Shown here one piece after another: positions 1 to 8,621 of a stretch of DNA of 58,861 nt. Numbering within the stretch: position 1 is the stretch's first letter; every line of letters starts with the position of its first letter. The position numbers and the translations under genes were made by a program. The notes beneath the pieces are model-generated. The model saw only the letters and a program-made list of their open reading frames with translations. It searched no databases and was not told where the DNA came from. The stretch spans positions 1-58,861 of the forward strand of contig QQUN01000002.1 of assembly GCA_008501585.1 (NCBI GenBank). The letters run 5' to 3'. The stretch comes from Pseudomonadota bacterium (GTDB lineage Bacteria; Pseudomonadota; Gammaproteobacteria; Burkholderiales; Rhodocyclaceae).

Positions 1-138
1 CTGCGAGATCTCGCGCATGGGCACGCGGATGTCGGGGCGGCTGCCCTCGATGTAGACCTTGCGCGAATTGGGCAGCGGCGCGATGGCCGCCTCGTCGACG
101 TGGGCGCTTGAGGCGATGAATTTTTCGGGCGCGTTCAT
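1..138 (-). CDS. thiC: ThiC N-terminal part (phosphomethylpyrimidine synthase), runs off left edge
   Basis: Only the first 46 codons are in the window. They contain the conserved ThiC N-terminal block with PLPNSRKVY and [11 protein letters not shown], which is specific to bacterial ThiC. The enzyme is a radical-SAM protein making the HMP-P pyrimidine of thiamine. The ATG at 138 follows the stop of the YeiH-type gene by 17 nt and has an AGGAGA ribosome site, so this copy looks co-transcribed with xsc1 and yeiH. There is no room for a TPP riboswitch directly upstream, which is unusual for thiC. Another thiC segment, the C-terminal two thirds, sits at the right end of the window on the same strand. 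Confidence 0.85.
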   Translation of the reverse strand, partial: MNAPEKFIASSAHVDEAAIAPLPNSRKVYIEGSRPDIRVPMREISQ

Positions 139-155
139 GTTCAGGTCTCCTGTGT

Positions 156-1193
156 TCAGGCGATGGCGCGGCTGATAAAGACGATGATCAGCATGTAGCA
201 GGCGACAAAGATCGCTTCGCTGGACATCAGGGCGATGGGCTTCCAGCCCAGTTCGGCGAGCTTCTCGAGCGAGGTCTTCACGCCAAGGGCGGAGATCGAG
301 ATCACCAGGCACCAGCGCGACACGTCGGAGCTGATCGCCACGGCCTCGGCGGGCAGCCAGCCCATGCTGTTGGCGGCGGCCAGCAGCGCGAACACCACCA
401 GGAACAGCGGCAGGATGGGCGGTGCCTTGGTGCCGGCGGTTTCGGTCTGCTTGCGCTCCTTGTGGAAGGTCAGCGCCAGGATGACGACCACCGGCATCAG
501 CATGGCGACACGGAACATCTTCGACAGCGTGGCGGCGTCGCCCACCTCGGGCGAAATGATCAGGCCGGCGCCCACCACCTGGGCCACGTCGTGGATCGAG
601 CCGCCGAGAAACAGGCCGGCCTCGGCCGTGCTCATGCCGACCGTCTTGACCACCAGCGGGTAGAGCACCATCGCCACGGTCGAGAAGATCGCCACGCCGA
701 TCGCGGTGAGCAGGGTGTAGCGCTCGTTTTCGCGGGTCGAGGGCAGGGTGGCGGAGATGGCCATGGTGGCCGAGATGCCGCAGATGCCGGTACCGCCGCC
801 GGAGAGCAGGCCGAGCTTGCTCGGCAGGCCGAGGATGCGCGCCATCAGCAGGCCGAAGCCGATGGTGAAGCCGACCGCACCGACCAGTGCGGCCACGCCG
901 AGCAGGCCGAGGTCGCTTACGTCACTGGCGACGATACGCGCGCCGAGCAGGGCCACGCCGAAACGCACCAGCTTCTTGGCCGAGAACTCGATGCCCGGAA
1001 TGCACTTGTCGTTGTCCGAGAGGAAATGGAAGGCGATGCCGATCAGCAGTGCGTAGAGAAACTGCGGGCCGCCGTAGTGCTCCGACACGAAGGTGGCGGC
1101 CACGGCGATGACGGCGCACAGCAGGATGCCGGGCACCAGTTTGCGGGTGCCGGCAAACATGGCCGGCGGGGCGGCGGTGGTGGATGTGCTCAT
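156..1193 (-). CDS. YeiH/UPF0324-family membrane exporter (putative sulfate/sulfite exporter)
   Basis: A 345-residue, very hydrophobic protein with about ten predicted membrane segments and the family motif GGGTGICG in the middle ([18 protein letters not shown]). UPF0324/YeiH proteins recur beside sulfonate-degradation genes and are thought to export the sulfite or sulfate released by Xsc; that role is inferred, not proven. The ATG at 1193 was chosen because GGAG lies about 8 nt upstream and the longer reading frame adds only repeat-encoded low-complexity residues. It lies downstream of xsc1 and just upstream of thiC on the same strand, so an xsc1-yeiH-thiC transcript is likely. Confidence 0.8.
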   Translation of the reverse strand: MSTSTTAAPPAMFAGTRKLVPGILLCAVIAVAATFVSEHYGGPQFLYALLIGIAFHFLSDNDKCIPGIEFSAKKLVRFGVALLGARIVASDVSDLGLLGVAALVGAVGFTIGFGLLMARILGLPSKLGLLSGGGTGICGISATMAISATLPSTRENERYTLLTAIGVAIFSTVAMVLYPLVVKTVGMSTAEAGLFLGGSIHDVAQVVGAGLIISPEVGDAATLSKMFRVAMLMPVVVILALTFHKERKQTETAGTKAPPILPLFLVVFALLAAANSMGWLPAEAVAISSDVSRWCLVISISALGVKTSLEKLAELGWKPIALMSSEAIFVACYMLIIVFISRAIA

Positions 1194-1206
1194 GGTGTCT
1201 CCGTCC

Positions 1207-1284
1207 GGCTCTGTTGGGGCTCGGGGGCGTGTGTCTGGGCTCTGTTGGGGCTCGGGGGCGTGTGTCTGGGCTCTGTTGGGGCCG
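1207..1284. repeat. 31-bp tandem repeat, about 2.5 copies, between xsc1 and yeiH
   Basis: The unit begins GGCTCTGTTGGGGCTCGG and recurs at 1207, 1238 and 1269, a period of 31 bp. The third copy is degenerate and runs into GC-rich sequence. It lies just upstream of the yeiH start and was not seen elsewhere in the window, including the second xsc locus. Confidence 0.85.
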
Positions 1285-1336
1285 GGGGGCGTCTGGCGGG
1301 GCCGGTCATGGCCGGCCCCGTCCGGTTGTCTGGGTG

Positions 1337-1390
1337 CCCCGGCGATGCCGGGGACTTGCCGGCACACCCCCGTGCAGGGGCGTGCCGGGG
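1337..1390 (-). other. Strongly structured spacer downstream of xsc1 (nested hairpins)
   Basis: CCCCGGC-GAT-GCCGGGG at 1337-1353 is a perfect 7-bp stem. It is followed by CCGGCAC...GTGCCGG enclosing CCCC-GTGCA-GGGG. There is no U tract on either side, so these may be transcript-stabilising or pausing hairpins rather than a true intrinsic terminator between xsc1 and yeiH. Confidence 0.5.
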
Positions 1391-1397
1391 TCAGGCA

Positions 1398-3218
1398 TCA
1401 AACGTAGTCTTTGTACTTATCGAGGAATCGCACCGGCTTGGAGAGCGCATCGCGACGGAACGGATCGCCCAGCTCGCGAGTACACATGATCTCGATGATG
1501 GTGGTCTTGCCCTCGTTCATCTGCATGTCGATCGCCTTCTTGAGCGCCGGGCCCACATCCTCGAGCTTGTCGACCGTGATCCCCTCGGCACCCATGGCGC
1601 GGGCGATCTCGGCAAAGGACTGGTTGTCCAGCTCGCCGGCGACGAAGCGGCGGTTGTAGAAGTCCACCTGGTTCTTCTTCTCCGCGCCCCACTGACGGTT
1701 GTGGAAGACCACCGCCGTGACCGGGATGTTGTGACGCACGCAGGTCATCGTCTCCATCAGGCTCATGCCCCAGGCACCGTCACCGGCGTAAGAGACCGCC
1801 GGGCGATGCGGCGCGGCCACCTTGGCGCCGATGATGGTCGGGAACGCGTAACCGCAGTTGCCGAAGCTCATCGCCGCGAAGAAACTGCGCGGCTTCTCGA
1901 AGCGCAGATAGCTGTTGGCCACCGAGTTGATGTTGCCGATGTCGGTCGACACCATCACGTCTTCCGGCATCGCCTTCTCCAGCTCGCGCAGCACCTGGCG
2001 CGGATGCAGATAGTCGCCGCCCTGGAAGGTCTTCTCCTTCGCGTTCTCGTCGATCATGTCCAGGCTGAAGGGGTCACGCTCATGCGTCCACTCGTCCAGT
2101 TCCTTCTCCCACGCCGCCTTCTCGTTGGCGATGGTCGCCGCGCGCTCGGCCCGGTTCGCATCGCAAGCCAGCGCCTTGTCGGCCAGACGCGCGGTCAGCG
2201 CAATGGCTGCCGCCTTCGCATCGCCGCAGATACCCACCGAGATCTTCTTCACCAGGCCCAGCATCTTGTTGTCCGCATCGATCTGGATGATCTTGGCCTG
2301 CTTGGGCCAGTAATCCATGCCGTGCTGCGGCAGCGTACCGAAGGGGCCCAGGCGCGAGCCCAGCGCCACCACCACGTCCGCCTGCGCCATCAGCTTCATC
2401 GCCGCTTTGGAACCCTGATAGCCCAGCGGGCCGCACCACAGCGGGTGGCTGGCGGGGAAGGAATCGTTGTGCAGGTAGCTGTTCACCACCGGCGCGCCCA
2501 GCCGCTCGGCCAGCGCCTTGCACTCCTCGACCGCATCGGCCATCACCACGCCACCGCCCGAGATGATCACCGGGAACTTCGCCGTCGCCAGCAACTCCGC
2601 CGCCGCGTTCAGCGACTGCTCGCCGCCCGGGCCGCGATCCAGACGCGACGGCTTCGGAATCTCGCAAGTGATCTCGCCATAGAAATAGTCACGCGGGATG
2701 TTCAGCTGCGTCGGCCCCATCTCGCTCATCGCGCGGTCGAAGCAGCGGCCCGTGTACTCCGCCATCCGGGCCGGATGCGTCACATGGCCCTGGTACTTCG
2801 TGAACTCCTGGAACATCGGCAGCTGGTTACACTCCTGGAAACCGCCCAGGCCCATCGTGCCCGTGCCCGTCTCGGGGGTGACGATCACCACCGGCGTGTG
2901 CGCCCAGTAAGCGGCGGCAATGGCCGTCACGCAGTTCGAGATGCCCGGCCCGTTCTGGCCGATCACCACACCATGACGACCCGACACCCGCGCATAGCCA
3001 TCGGCCATGTGCGCCGCGCCCTGCTCATGCACCACCGGAATCAGGCGGATGCCCGCCGGCGCGAAGATATCCATCGCATCCATGAAGGCCGAACCCATGA
3101 TGCCGAACATGTCGGTCACCCCGTTGGAGACCATCGTCTCCACAAAGGCCTCCGAGGGCGTCATCTTGGTCGGGCCGGCGGGCACCGAACGGTTGGCTTG
3201 GGGGGTGTGATCGCTCAT
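1398..3218 (-). CDS. xsc: Sulfoacetaldehyde acetyltransferase, copy 1
   Basis: This 606-residue TPP-dependent enzyme is the desulfonation step of C2-sulfonate catabolism. It cleaves sulfoacetaldehyde with phosphate to acetyl phosphate and sulfite. It has the acetolactate-synthase-like three-domain plan. The TPP-activating glutamate is in HEQGAAHMADGYAR (Glu65), and the TPP/Mg motif begins GDGAWG at 479 and ends HNRQWG near 506-511. The ATG at 3218 has GGAGAGAGA upstream, and the long N-terminal extension of the open frame reads antisense through iclR1. The protein differs from copy 2 (51300-53120) at six residues, including H4Q and a changed LADKAL/LTGKDL patch. It is divergent from iclR1 and probably induced through it. 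Confidence 0.95.
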   Translation of the reverse strand: MSDHTPQANRSVPAGPTKMTPSEAFVETMVSNGVTDMFGIMGSAFMDAMDIFAPAGIRLIPVVHEQGAAHMADGYARVSGRHGVVIGQNGPGISNCVTAIAAAYWAHTPVVIVTPETGTGTMGLGGFQECNQLPMFQEFTKYQGHVTHPARMAEYTGRCFDRAMSEMGPTQLNIPRDYFYGEITCEIPKPSRLDRGPGGEQSLNAAAELLATAKFPVIISGGGVVMADAVEECKALAERLGAPVVNSYLHNDSFPASHPLWCGPLGYQGSKAAMKLMAQADVVVALGSRLGPFGTLPQHGMDYWPKQAKIIQIDADNKMLGLVKKISVGICGDAKAAAIALTARLADKALACDANRAERAATIANEKAAWEKELDEWTHERDPFSLDMIDENAKEKTFQGGDYLHPRQVLRELEKAMPEDVMVSTDIGNINSVANSYLRFEKPRSFFAAMSFGNCGYAFPTIIGAKVAAPHRPAVSYAGDGAWGMSLMETMTCVRHNIPVTAVVFHNRQWGAEKKNQVDFYNRRFVAGELDNQSFAEIARAMGAEGITVDKLEDVGPALKKAIDMQMNEGKTTIIEIMCTRELGDPFRRDALSKPVRFLDKYKDYV

Positions 3219-3386
3219 GATTGTCTCTCTCCGGGGTTTGGGGTTCTTCTCGTTAAACGATACGAAAGATTCCGAAAAACGAGATGTGCCTGAACTGTAG
3301 GCAGGAGAAGCCACGCCGTCAAGAGAAAAATTCAAAAAACGAAACGTATTGTCTTGATAACTGCAATTCACTATGATGGACTCACC
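3219..3386. promoter_or_regulatory. Divergent xsc1/iclR1 control region with two IclR-type operator sites
   Basis: Two copies of a shared palindrome-like element are visible. Site A is TAAACGATACGAAAG at 3254-3268 and site B is GAAACGTATTGTC at 3341-3353. Both match the palindrome GAAACGTATCGTTCC in the iseJ/iseR promoter. The whole 168-bp region is repeated upstream of xsc2 with a single mismatch. IclR-type control from this divergent promoter is inferred. Confidence 0.7.
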
Positions 3387-4208
3387 ATGAACACACCGAG
3401 CCCCACCGCCCCCACCGAGCTGCCGCGCATCGACGGCGACACGCCGACGCTGCGCCTGTTCGGCCTGCTCGAAGTGATCGCCGCCAAGGACCAGTTCTTC
3501 ACGCTGCACGGGCTGGTCGAAGAGACGGGGCTGCCCAAGCCCACGCTGCACCGCATGCTCCAGCAGCTCGAGGCGGCCGGCATGATCCAGAGGGACGGCG
3601 ACGGCCGCCAGTACAGCACCGGCGTGCGCCTGCGCCGCCTGGCCGAGAACCTGCTCTTGAACAACACCGTGCACGGCGCGCGCCACCTGGTGCTGCGCCG
3701 GCTGGTGGAAGAAGTGGGCGAGAGCTGCAACATCACCGCCTTCTCGGGCAGCGAGGTCTTGTATCTGGACCGCGTCGAGACCGCCGCGCCGCTGCGCTTC
3801 TATCTGCACCCCGGCTCACGCGTGCCGGCGCACTGCTCGGCCAGCGGCAAGCTCTTCCTCGCCCAGATGAGCCCGGCCCAACGCCGCCGCCTGCTCGCCC
3901 ATGTGCCGCTCGAGCGCTTCACCAACAAGACGCTGACCACGCTCGCGGCGCTCGAAGACGAGATCGAGACGGTCAAGCGCCAGGGCTATGCGCTGGACGA
4001 CGAAGAGTTCCTGCCCGGGCTGGTGTGCGCCGCGGTGCTGGTGCCCCGGCACAACGCCCGCTCGAACATGGGCATCGCCATCCAGGCACCGGTGATGCGT
4101 CTGGACCGCGAGAAGGTGATCGCGCGCCTGCCGGCACTCAAGCGCGCGGCCGCTGCGCTGGCCGACATCGAGGCACAGGCCGAGAAGGAATTGCAGCACA
4201 GCGCCTGA
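3387..4208 (+). CDS. IclR-family transcriptional regulator, copy 1
   Basis: A 273-residue regulator with an N-terminal winged helix-turn-helix (about residues 20-75, [20 protein letters not shown]). An IclR effector-binding domain follows, including [19 protein letters not shown]. It is divergent from xsc1, the arrangement typical of a pathway-specific activator or repressor of sulfonate degradation. The start is uncertain: ATG 3387 is used, but an in-frame TTG at 3354 would add 11 residues and overlap operator site B, and no strong ribosome site is seen. It differs from copy 2 by six residues. It may be co-transcribed with the downstream cobS-like gene. Confidence 0.88.
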   Translation: MNTPSPTAPTELPRIDGDTPTLRLFGLLEVIAAKDQFFTLHGLVEETGLPKPTLHRMLQQLEAAGMIQRDGDGRQYSTGVRLRRLAENLLLNNTVHGARHLVLRRLVEEVGESCNITAFSGSEVLYLDRVETAAPLRFYLHPGSRVPAHCSASGKLFLAQMSPAQRRRLLAHVPLERFTNKTLTTLAALEDEIETVKRQGYALDDEEFLPGLVCAAVLVPRHNARSNMGIAIQAPVMRLDREKVIARLPALKRAAAALADIEAQAEKELQHSA

Positions 4209-4245
4209 GCGGGGGGAGGCTCTCCCGTTCGGGTGGACAACAGAC

Positions 4246-4267
4246 GCCGCGGGCAGAGACCCGCGGC
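4246..4267 (+). other. Perfect 8-bp hairpin between iclR1 and the cobS-like gene
   Basis: GCCGCGGG-CAGAGA-CCCGCGGC forms a perfect stem 25 nt before the cobS-like start. No T tract follows, so it may modulate read-through or mRNA stability rather than terminate. It lies right where homology to the second iclR copy ends. Confidence 0.5.
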
Positions 4268-4291
4268 GCGCAACCCGACATGGAGAGAGCC

Positions 4292-5269
4292 GTGGCAGAC
4301 AATGAAATGATCGCGCCGGACCAGCAAGTGTCCGTGCGTAGCGTGTTTGGTATCGATTCGGACCTGATGGTGCCGGCGTTCAGCGAACGCGACGACCATG
4401 TGCCGGAAATCGACGAGGCCTACCGCTTCAACCCCGACGTGACGCTGGCGATCCTCGCCGGCTTCACCCGCGACCGGCGCGTGATGGTGCAGGGCCTGCA
4501 CGGCACCGGCAAATCGACGCATATCGAACAGGTCGCCGCGCGCCTGAACTGGCCCTGCGTGCGGGTGAACCTCGACGGCCACATCAGCCGGCTCGACCTG
4601 GTCGGCAAAGACACCATCGTGGTGCGCGACGGCCTGCAGGTGACCGAGTTCCAGGAAGGCATCGTGCCCTGGGCGCTGCAACGCCCGGTGGCGATGATCT
4701 TCGACGAATACGACGCCGGCCGGCCGGACGTGATGTTTGTCATCCAGCGCATTCTCGAGCGCGACGGCAAGTTCACCCTGCTCGACCAGAACCGCGTGAT
4801 TCGCCCGCACAAGTACTTCCGCCTGTTTGCCACATCCAACACGGTGGGCCTGGGCAATCTGTCGGGCATGTACCACGGCACCCAGGTGCTCAACCATGCG
4901 CAGATCGACCGCTGGAACATCGTCGCCACGCTCAACTACCTGCCGCACGACGAAGAGGTGGCCATCGTTCTGGCGCGCGTGCCGGCCAAGAATTACGACA
5001 AGGGCCGCAAGCTGATCGCGCAGATGGTGCAGTTGGCCGATCTGACCCGCAAGGGCTTCGCCGCGGGCGACCTGTCCACGCTGATGTCGCCGCGCACGGT
5101 GATCACCTGGGCCGAGAACTGCGAGATCTTCCGCAACCCGGCGCTGGCCTTCCGCCTGTCCTTCCTCAACAAGTGCGACGAGGCCGAGCGCCCGATCGTG
5201 GCCGAGTACTACCAGCGCTGCTTCGGCGAGGAACTGGACGAATCGTGGATGCGCGAGGCGCAGGCGTGA
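4292..5269 (+). CDS. cobS: CobS-like AAA+ ATPase (cobaltochelatase small subunit family)
   Basis: This 325-residue MoxR-type AAA+ ATPase closely resembles aerobic cobaltochelatase CobS. Walker A is GLHGTGKST at 68-76, Walker B is in MIFDEYDAG around 135-143, and the CobS-typical stretches [13 protein letters not shown] and [13 protein letters not shown] are present. CobS and CobT form the ATPase that powers CobN in cobalamin synthesis, but no cobN or corrin gene is in the window. GTG 4292 is preferred because GGAGAGA lies 5 nt upstream; ATG 4280 would add four residues. The stop overlaps the next start by 4 nt (GTGA), so translation is coupled. The cupin/Lin0512 neighbours argue for another client than CobN. 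Confidence 0.88.
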   Translation: MADNEMIAPDQQVSVRSVFGIDSDLMVPAFSERDDHVPEIDEAYRFNPDVTLAILAGFTRDRRVMVQGLHGTGKSTHIEQVAARLNWPCVRVNLDGHISRLDLVGKDTIVVRDGLQVTEFQEGIVPWALQRPVAMIFDEYDAGRPDVMFVIQRILERDGKFTLLDQNRVIRPHKYFRLFATSNTVGLGNLSGMYHGTQVLNHAQIDRWNIVATLNYLPHDEEVAIVLARVPAKNYDKGRKLIAQMVQLADLTRKGFAAGDLSTLMSPRTVITWAENCEIFRNPALAFRLSFLNKCDEAERPIVAEYYQRCFGEELDESWMREAQA

Positions 5270-7002
5270 ACACCGCGCAACAGCGCGCCAAGCGGCAGCA
5301 GAAGGTCGAAGAGCTGTGCGCCGCCACCTTGCGCGCACTGACCGGCGACGCCCAACTGCACTACCGCGGCCGGCGCCTGCACCGCGGCGCCCGGCCGCTG
5401 CCCATGCATGCGCCGCATCAGCGCGTGGACACCGACCTCGACGGCTTCGACGCCTGCCGTGCCGCGGCCGACGGCATGGCCCTGCGCCTGCTGTATTCCG
5501 ACCCGGATCTGCACCGCCGCCTGTGCCCGGCCGGCGGTGTCGAGCGGCTGGTGTTCGAGTGGCTGGAGCAACTGCGGGTCGAGACCATGGTGCCGGCCGA
5601 CATGCCCGGCATGGCCGATAACCTGGTGCACCGCTTCGAGGACTGGTCGCGCAACTTCTACCGCGAGGGGCTGACCGAAGGGCGGCTCGGCATCCTGCTA
5701 TACACCGTGGCGCAGATGGCCTGGTCGCGGCTGATGGCGCGGCAGGTGCTGGAGGAAACCGAGGACTACATCGAGGGCACCCGCGCCTCGCTGGTCGGCG
5801 TGCTCGGCACCCCGCTGGCTGGCATGCGCCGCCACCGCGACGACCAGGCCGAGTTCGCCCGACACGCGCTGGAAGTGGCGCGCGTGGTCGACGAGACCAT
5901 GCGCTCCGACCGCGCCGAGGCCGGCGGTGACGACAGCGCCCCCGAACCCGACGAGGATGACGAAGCCAAGAGCCGCTTCGCGCTGCTGCTCGACTTCGAC
6001 CCGGACGAGGGCGACGGCGACAACATCGCCGCCGCCACCACCGGCGACAGCAAGGTCTTCGAAGACGCCAAGCAGGCCTACCACGTCTACACCACGCGCT
6101 TCGACACCGAGGTGGCCGCCGGCACCCTGGTGCGCAAGGCCTTGCTGCGCGAATACCGCGAGCGGGTCGACAAGCGCATCAGCGAGCAGGGCATCAACCT
6201 GCCGCGCCTCGCGCGCATGCTCGGTGCGATTCTGGCGCAGCCGCAGCGCGACGGCTGGCTGTTTGGCCAGGAAGAAGGGCGCATCGACGGCGCGCGCCTG
6301 TCGCAGCTGATCAGCTCGCCCGCCGAACGCCGCCTGTTCCGGCAAGACCAGTACCTGCCCAAGGCCGACTGCGTGGTCGCCTTTCTGGTCGATTGCTCAG
6401 GGTCGATGAAGACCCATGCCGAGCCGGTGGCGATGATGATCGATCTGCTGATCCGCGCGCTCGAGATGGTCGGTGTGAGCACCGAGATGCTCGGCTTCAC
6501 CACCGGCGGGTGGAACGGCGGCCGGGCCGCCAAGGCGTGGATGAGCGAGGGCCGCCCGCCGCACCCCGGCCGGCTCAACGAAGTGACCCACATGGTGTTC
6601 AAGGAGGCCGACCGCAACTGGCGCCGCACCCGCATCGACATGATGGCCCTGCTCAAGCCCGACCTGTTCCGCGAAGGCATCGATGGCGAAGCCGTCGACT
6701 GGGCATGCAACCGGCTGCTCGCGCGCAGCGAGGCGCGGCGCATCCTCATCGTCATCTCCGATGGCTGCCCGGCCGACAGCGCCACCGGCCGCGCCAACGA
6801 CGAGTTCTATCTCGACAACCACCTCAAGGACGTGGTGGCCCGGCGCGAGGCGCAGGGCGCGGTGGAGATCCTCGGCCTCGGCGTGGGCCTCGACCTCAGC
6901 CCCTTCTACCGCCGCTGCCTGGCCACCGACATGAGCCAGGCGCTCGACAACGCGCTGTTCCAGGACATCGTGCAACTCATCGGCGGCCGGCACCGGCGCT
7001 GA
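5266..7002 (+). CDS. cobT: CobT-like VWA-domain protein (cobaltochelatase/AAA partner family)
   Basis: A 578-residue partner of the CobS-like ATPase. It has an N-terminal helical region, an acidic linker (about 215-265, rich in Asp and Glu) and a C-terminal von Willebrand A-type domain. The MIDAS-like DCSGS begins at Asp376, and the CobT-like [14 protein letters not shown] block lies near residue 505. CobS/CobT-type pairs, like NorQ/NorD or CbbQ/CbbO, remodel a third protein, often for metal or cofactor loading. The GTG start overlaps the cobS stop by 4 nt, and the stop overlaps a possible ATG of the cupin gene. Whether this pair serves a distant CobN or a local client cannot be told from sequence. 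Confidence 0.85.
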   Translation: MNTAQQRAKRQQKVEELCAATLRALTGDAQLHYRGRRLHRGARPLPMHAPHQRVDTDLDGFDACRAAADGMALRLLYSDPDLHRRLCPAGGVERLVFEWLEQLRVETMVPADMPGMADNLVHRFEDWSRNFYREGLTEGRLGILLYTVAQMAWSRLMARQVLEETEDYIEGTRASLVGVLGTPLAGMRRHRDDQAEFARHALEVARVVDETMRSDRAEAGGDDSAPEPDEDDEAKSRFALLLDFDPDEGDGDNIAAATTGDSKVFEDAKQAYHVYTTRFDTEVAAGTLVRKALLREYRERVDKRISEQGINLPRLARMLGAILAQPQRDGWLFGQEEGRIDGARLSQLISSPAERRLFRQDQYLPKADCVVAFLVDCSGSMKTHAEPVAMMIDLLIRALEMVGVSTEMLGFTTGGWNGGRAAKAWMSEGRPPHPGRLNEVTHMVFKEADRNWRRTRIDMMALLKPDLFREGIDGEAVDWACNRLLARSEARRILIVISDGCPADSATGRANDEFYLDNHLKDVVARREAQGAVEILGLGVGLDLSPFYRRCLATDMSQALDNALFQDIVQLIGGRHRR

Positions 7003-7031
7003 TGCCGACCCAAGAATCCACGGAGCGTTCC

Positions 7032-7406
7032 ATGCCCAATACCGTCATCGATTTTGCCGCCTGCACAGCCGACTGGACCGACAGCCGCCTGGCCGACCAG
7101 CCCGGCCGCGTGGTCGGCGGCGACCCGCAGCACCGCAACAAGCCCTGCTTCGAAAGCGCCGACGGCGCGCTCATTGCCGGCACCTGGACCAGCACCCCCG
7201 GCCGCTGGCATGCCTTCACCGATCGCGACGAATTCTGCGTCATCCTCGCCGGCCATTGCCGGCTGATTGCCGAAGACGGCACCGCCAAAAGCTTCAAGGC
7301 CGGCGACGCCTTCATGATCCCCAACGGCTTTCGCGGCTATTGGGAGGTGGTCGAAACCACCACCAAGCACTACGTCATCCGCAGCTACCCCGCCTCCAAG
7401 GACTGA
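7032..7406 (+). CDS. Small single-domain cupin protein
   Basis: A 124-residue protein with one cupin barrel of the Cupin_3/DUF861 type. The core is TSTPGRWHAFTDRDEFCVILAG followed by the second motif GDAFMIPNGFRGYW. The His and Glu in RWHAFTDRDEF are candidate metal ligands. ATG 7032 was chosen for its GGAG six nt upstream; an in-frame ATG at 7002 overlapping the cobT stop would add ten residues. It stands 3 nt before the first Lin0512 gene, in one tight operon with the CobST-like pair. The substrate is unknown. It may be an enzyme or a metal-binding helper of the operon. Confidence 0.75.
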   Translation: MPNTVIDFAACTADWTDSRLADQPGRVVGGDPQHRNKPCFESADGALIAGTWTSTPGRWHAFTDRDEFCVILAGHCRLIAEDGTAKSFKAGDAFMIPNGFRGYWEVVETTTKHYVIRSYPASKD

Positions 7407-7409
7407 ATC

Positions 7410-7763
7410 ATGGCCCTCAAGAAAATGGTGGTGCAGTTCGGCATGGGGACCTCGATCCGCAGCCGCAACTACACCCAGGCCGGCGTGCGCGCCATCCGCG
7501 ACGCGCTCTGGCACCACTCCCTCAACGTCGCCGACGCCTTCGGCTTCCCCCGCACCGCGATGGTGATCGACGCCGTCGTCGCCGTGCAGCGGCCCGACCT
7601 GGTCGACGAAGCCGAGCTGATCAAGGTCTTCCCCTACGGCCAGGTCAGCGTGCGCGTGATCGAAGGCGGCCTCGACGTGCCCAAGCCCAGCGGCGAGAGC
7701 ATCAGCGTCATCGCCAATGCCGCCATCACCGTTTCCTTCGACATGGAGGCCGCACATGACTGA
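7410..7763 (+). CDS. Lin0512-family protein A (diverged motif)
   Basis: This 117-residue protein belongs to the uncharacterised Lin0512 family, usually marked by an N-terminal GxGxDxHG motif. Here the corresponding stretch is GMGTSIRS (residues 11-18), so the family Asp is Ser15 and the last Gly is Ser18. The rest (TQAGVRAIRDAL, RVIEGGLDVP) follows the family. It starts 3 nt after the cupin stop and overlaps the next gene by 8 bp, so it is translationally coupled to paralogue B. No function is known for the family. Loss of the conserved residues suggests a structural or regulatory partner for paralogue B. Confidence 0.75.
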   Translation: MALKKMVVQFGMGTSIRSRNYTQAGVRAIRDALWHHSLNVADAFGFPRTAMVIDAVVAVQRPDLVDEAELIKVFPYGQVSVRVIEGGLDVPKPSGESISVIANAAITVSFDMEAAHD

Positions 7764-8127
7764 AAAACGCATCATCCTCGAAATGGGCACCGGAAACGAC
7801 CTCTACGGAGAGGACTACACCAAAGCCGCCTGCCGCGCCGTGCAAGACGCACTGCACCACTCCTCCATCCTGCTGTTTCGCAGCCTCGATATCGACCACC
7901 GCCAGATGCGCGTGCAGGTCACCATCGGCGTGCAAGAGCCCGGCAAAGTCGACACCGACGCCGTCGCCGACACCTTGCCGCGCGGCTACGCCGAAGTGAA
8001 GGCCGTCAAGGGCGGGCTGAACGTGCACGACCCCGAGCAGGGCACCACGCATGTCATCGCCACGGCGGCGGTGGAGGCGTTTGTGCCGCTGGCTGAGGGG
8101 GCGTGGCGGTTGAGTGAGGAGGGGTGA
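7756..8127 (+). CDS. Lin0512-family protein B (motif retained)
   Basis: A 123-residue paralogue of the preceding gene. It keeps the family motif as GTGNDLYG (residues 11-18, Asp15 present, Tyr where His is usual), followed by EDYTKAACRAVQDALHHSS and VKAVKGGLNVHDPE. Its ATG overlaps the end of paralogue A. Coupled expression and similar length suggest a heteromer. It is the last gene of the iclR1-cobS-cobT-cupin-lin0512A-lin0512B run. No clear terminator follows within the 152-bp gap to sugE, which reads towards it. The biochemical role is unknown. Confidence 0.75.
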   Translation: MTEKRIILEMGTGNDLYGEDYTKAACRAVQDALHHSSILLFRSLDIDHRQMRVQVTIGVQEPGKVDTDAVADTLPRGYAEVKAVKGGLNVHDPEQGTTHVIATAAVEAFVPLAEGAWRLSEEG

Positions 8128-8279
8128 GGGCCCAAGGGAAGCCGTCCTGTTCGGGCAATCAGCGATTGCGGTGTTTGTCGGCTATCGACCCCTTGCCGTC
8201 ATTCGCCCGCTTAGCGTGACCGACCGCAAACGAGCGGCAAGGGGACGTTTTCCCCAGCGGCTGGCTCATGCTGAGCCGG

Positions 8280-8603
8280 TCAAGTATTCGCCGACAGCTT
8301 CAGCCCCACGATGCCAGCCATCACGAAGCCAAGGCTGACCAGCCTGGTAATTGAGATTGGCTCGCCCAACAACGCCATTCCAACAATGGCCGTTCCGATC
8401 ACACCGACGCCGACCCAAACTGCATAGGCAGTCCCGGCAGGCAGGTGCTGCATCGAGCAACTGAGCAGACCGATGCTGAGGAGGAGGGCTACCGCAGTCC
8501 CAAGAGATGGCCAAAGCCGCGTGAAGCCGTCGGTGTACTTGAGACCAATAGCCCAAACCACCTCAAAAAGTCCGGCCATGCACAAAATGATCCAGTTCTT
8601 CAT
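8280..8603 (-). CDS. sugE: SugE/Gdx-type small multidrug resistance protein (guanidinium exporter)
   Basis: A 107-residue four-helix SMR-family membrane protein beginning [22 protein letters not shown], with the membrane Glu14 essential in the family. SugE/Gdx members export guanidinium in exchange for protons. That assignment is strengthened here by the guanidine-II riboswitch hairpins just upstream. The ATG at 8603 was chosen because the longer frame runs through the riboswitch. It is followed on the same strand, upstream, by a LysE-type exporter gene. Confidence 0.88.
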   Translation of the reverse strand: MKNWIILCMAGLFEVVWAIGLKYTDGFTRLWPSLGTAVALLLSIGLLSCSMQHLPAGTAYAVWVGVGVIGTAIVGMALLGEPISITRLVSLGFVMAGIVGLKLSANT

Positions 8604-8621
8604 CAGGTTCCCCAAAGTGAT

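Noticed and set aside
1-200. TPP riboswitch upstream of the left thiC
   Set aside because: Only 17 nt separate thiC from yeiH, and no THI-box-like CTGAGA/ACCTGA arrangement was found in the spacer or the end of yeiH.
462-3293. A 943-codon open frame on the plus strand
   Set aside because: It runs antisense to xsc1 and yeiH, has His/Arg/Gly-biased low-complexity composition and appears again antisense to xsc2. It is a high-GC shadow of the real genes.
4292-7002. Assigning the CobS/CobT-like pair firmly to cobalamin synthesis
   Set aside because: Sequence similarity is strong, but no cobN or other corrin gene is present and the tight neighbours are a cupin and two Lin0512 proteins. The assignment was left open.
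8128-8279. Possible small gene or riboswitch after lin0512B
   Set aside because: Only short frames and a degenerate GACCGCAAACGAGCGGC-type intergenic element are seen. No start with a ribosome site and no recognised RNA fold.
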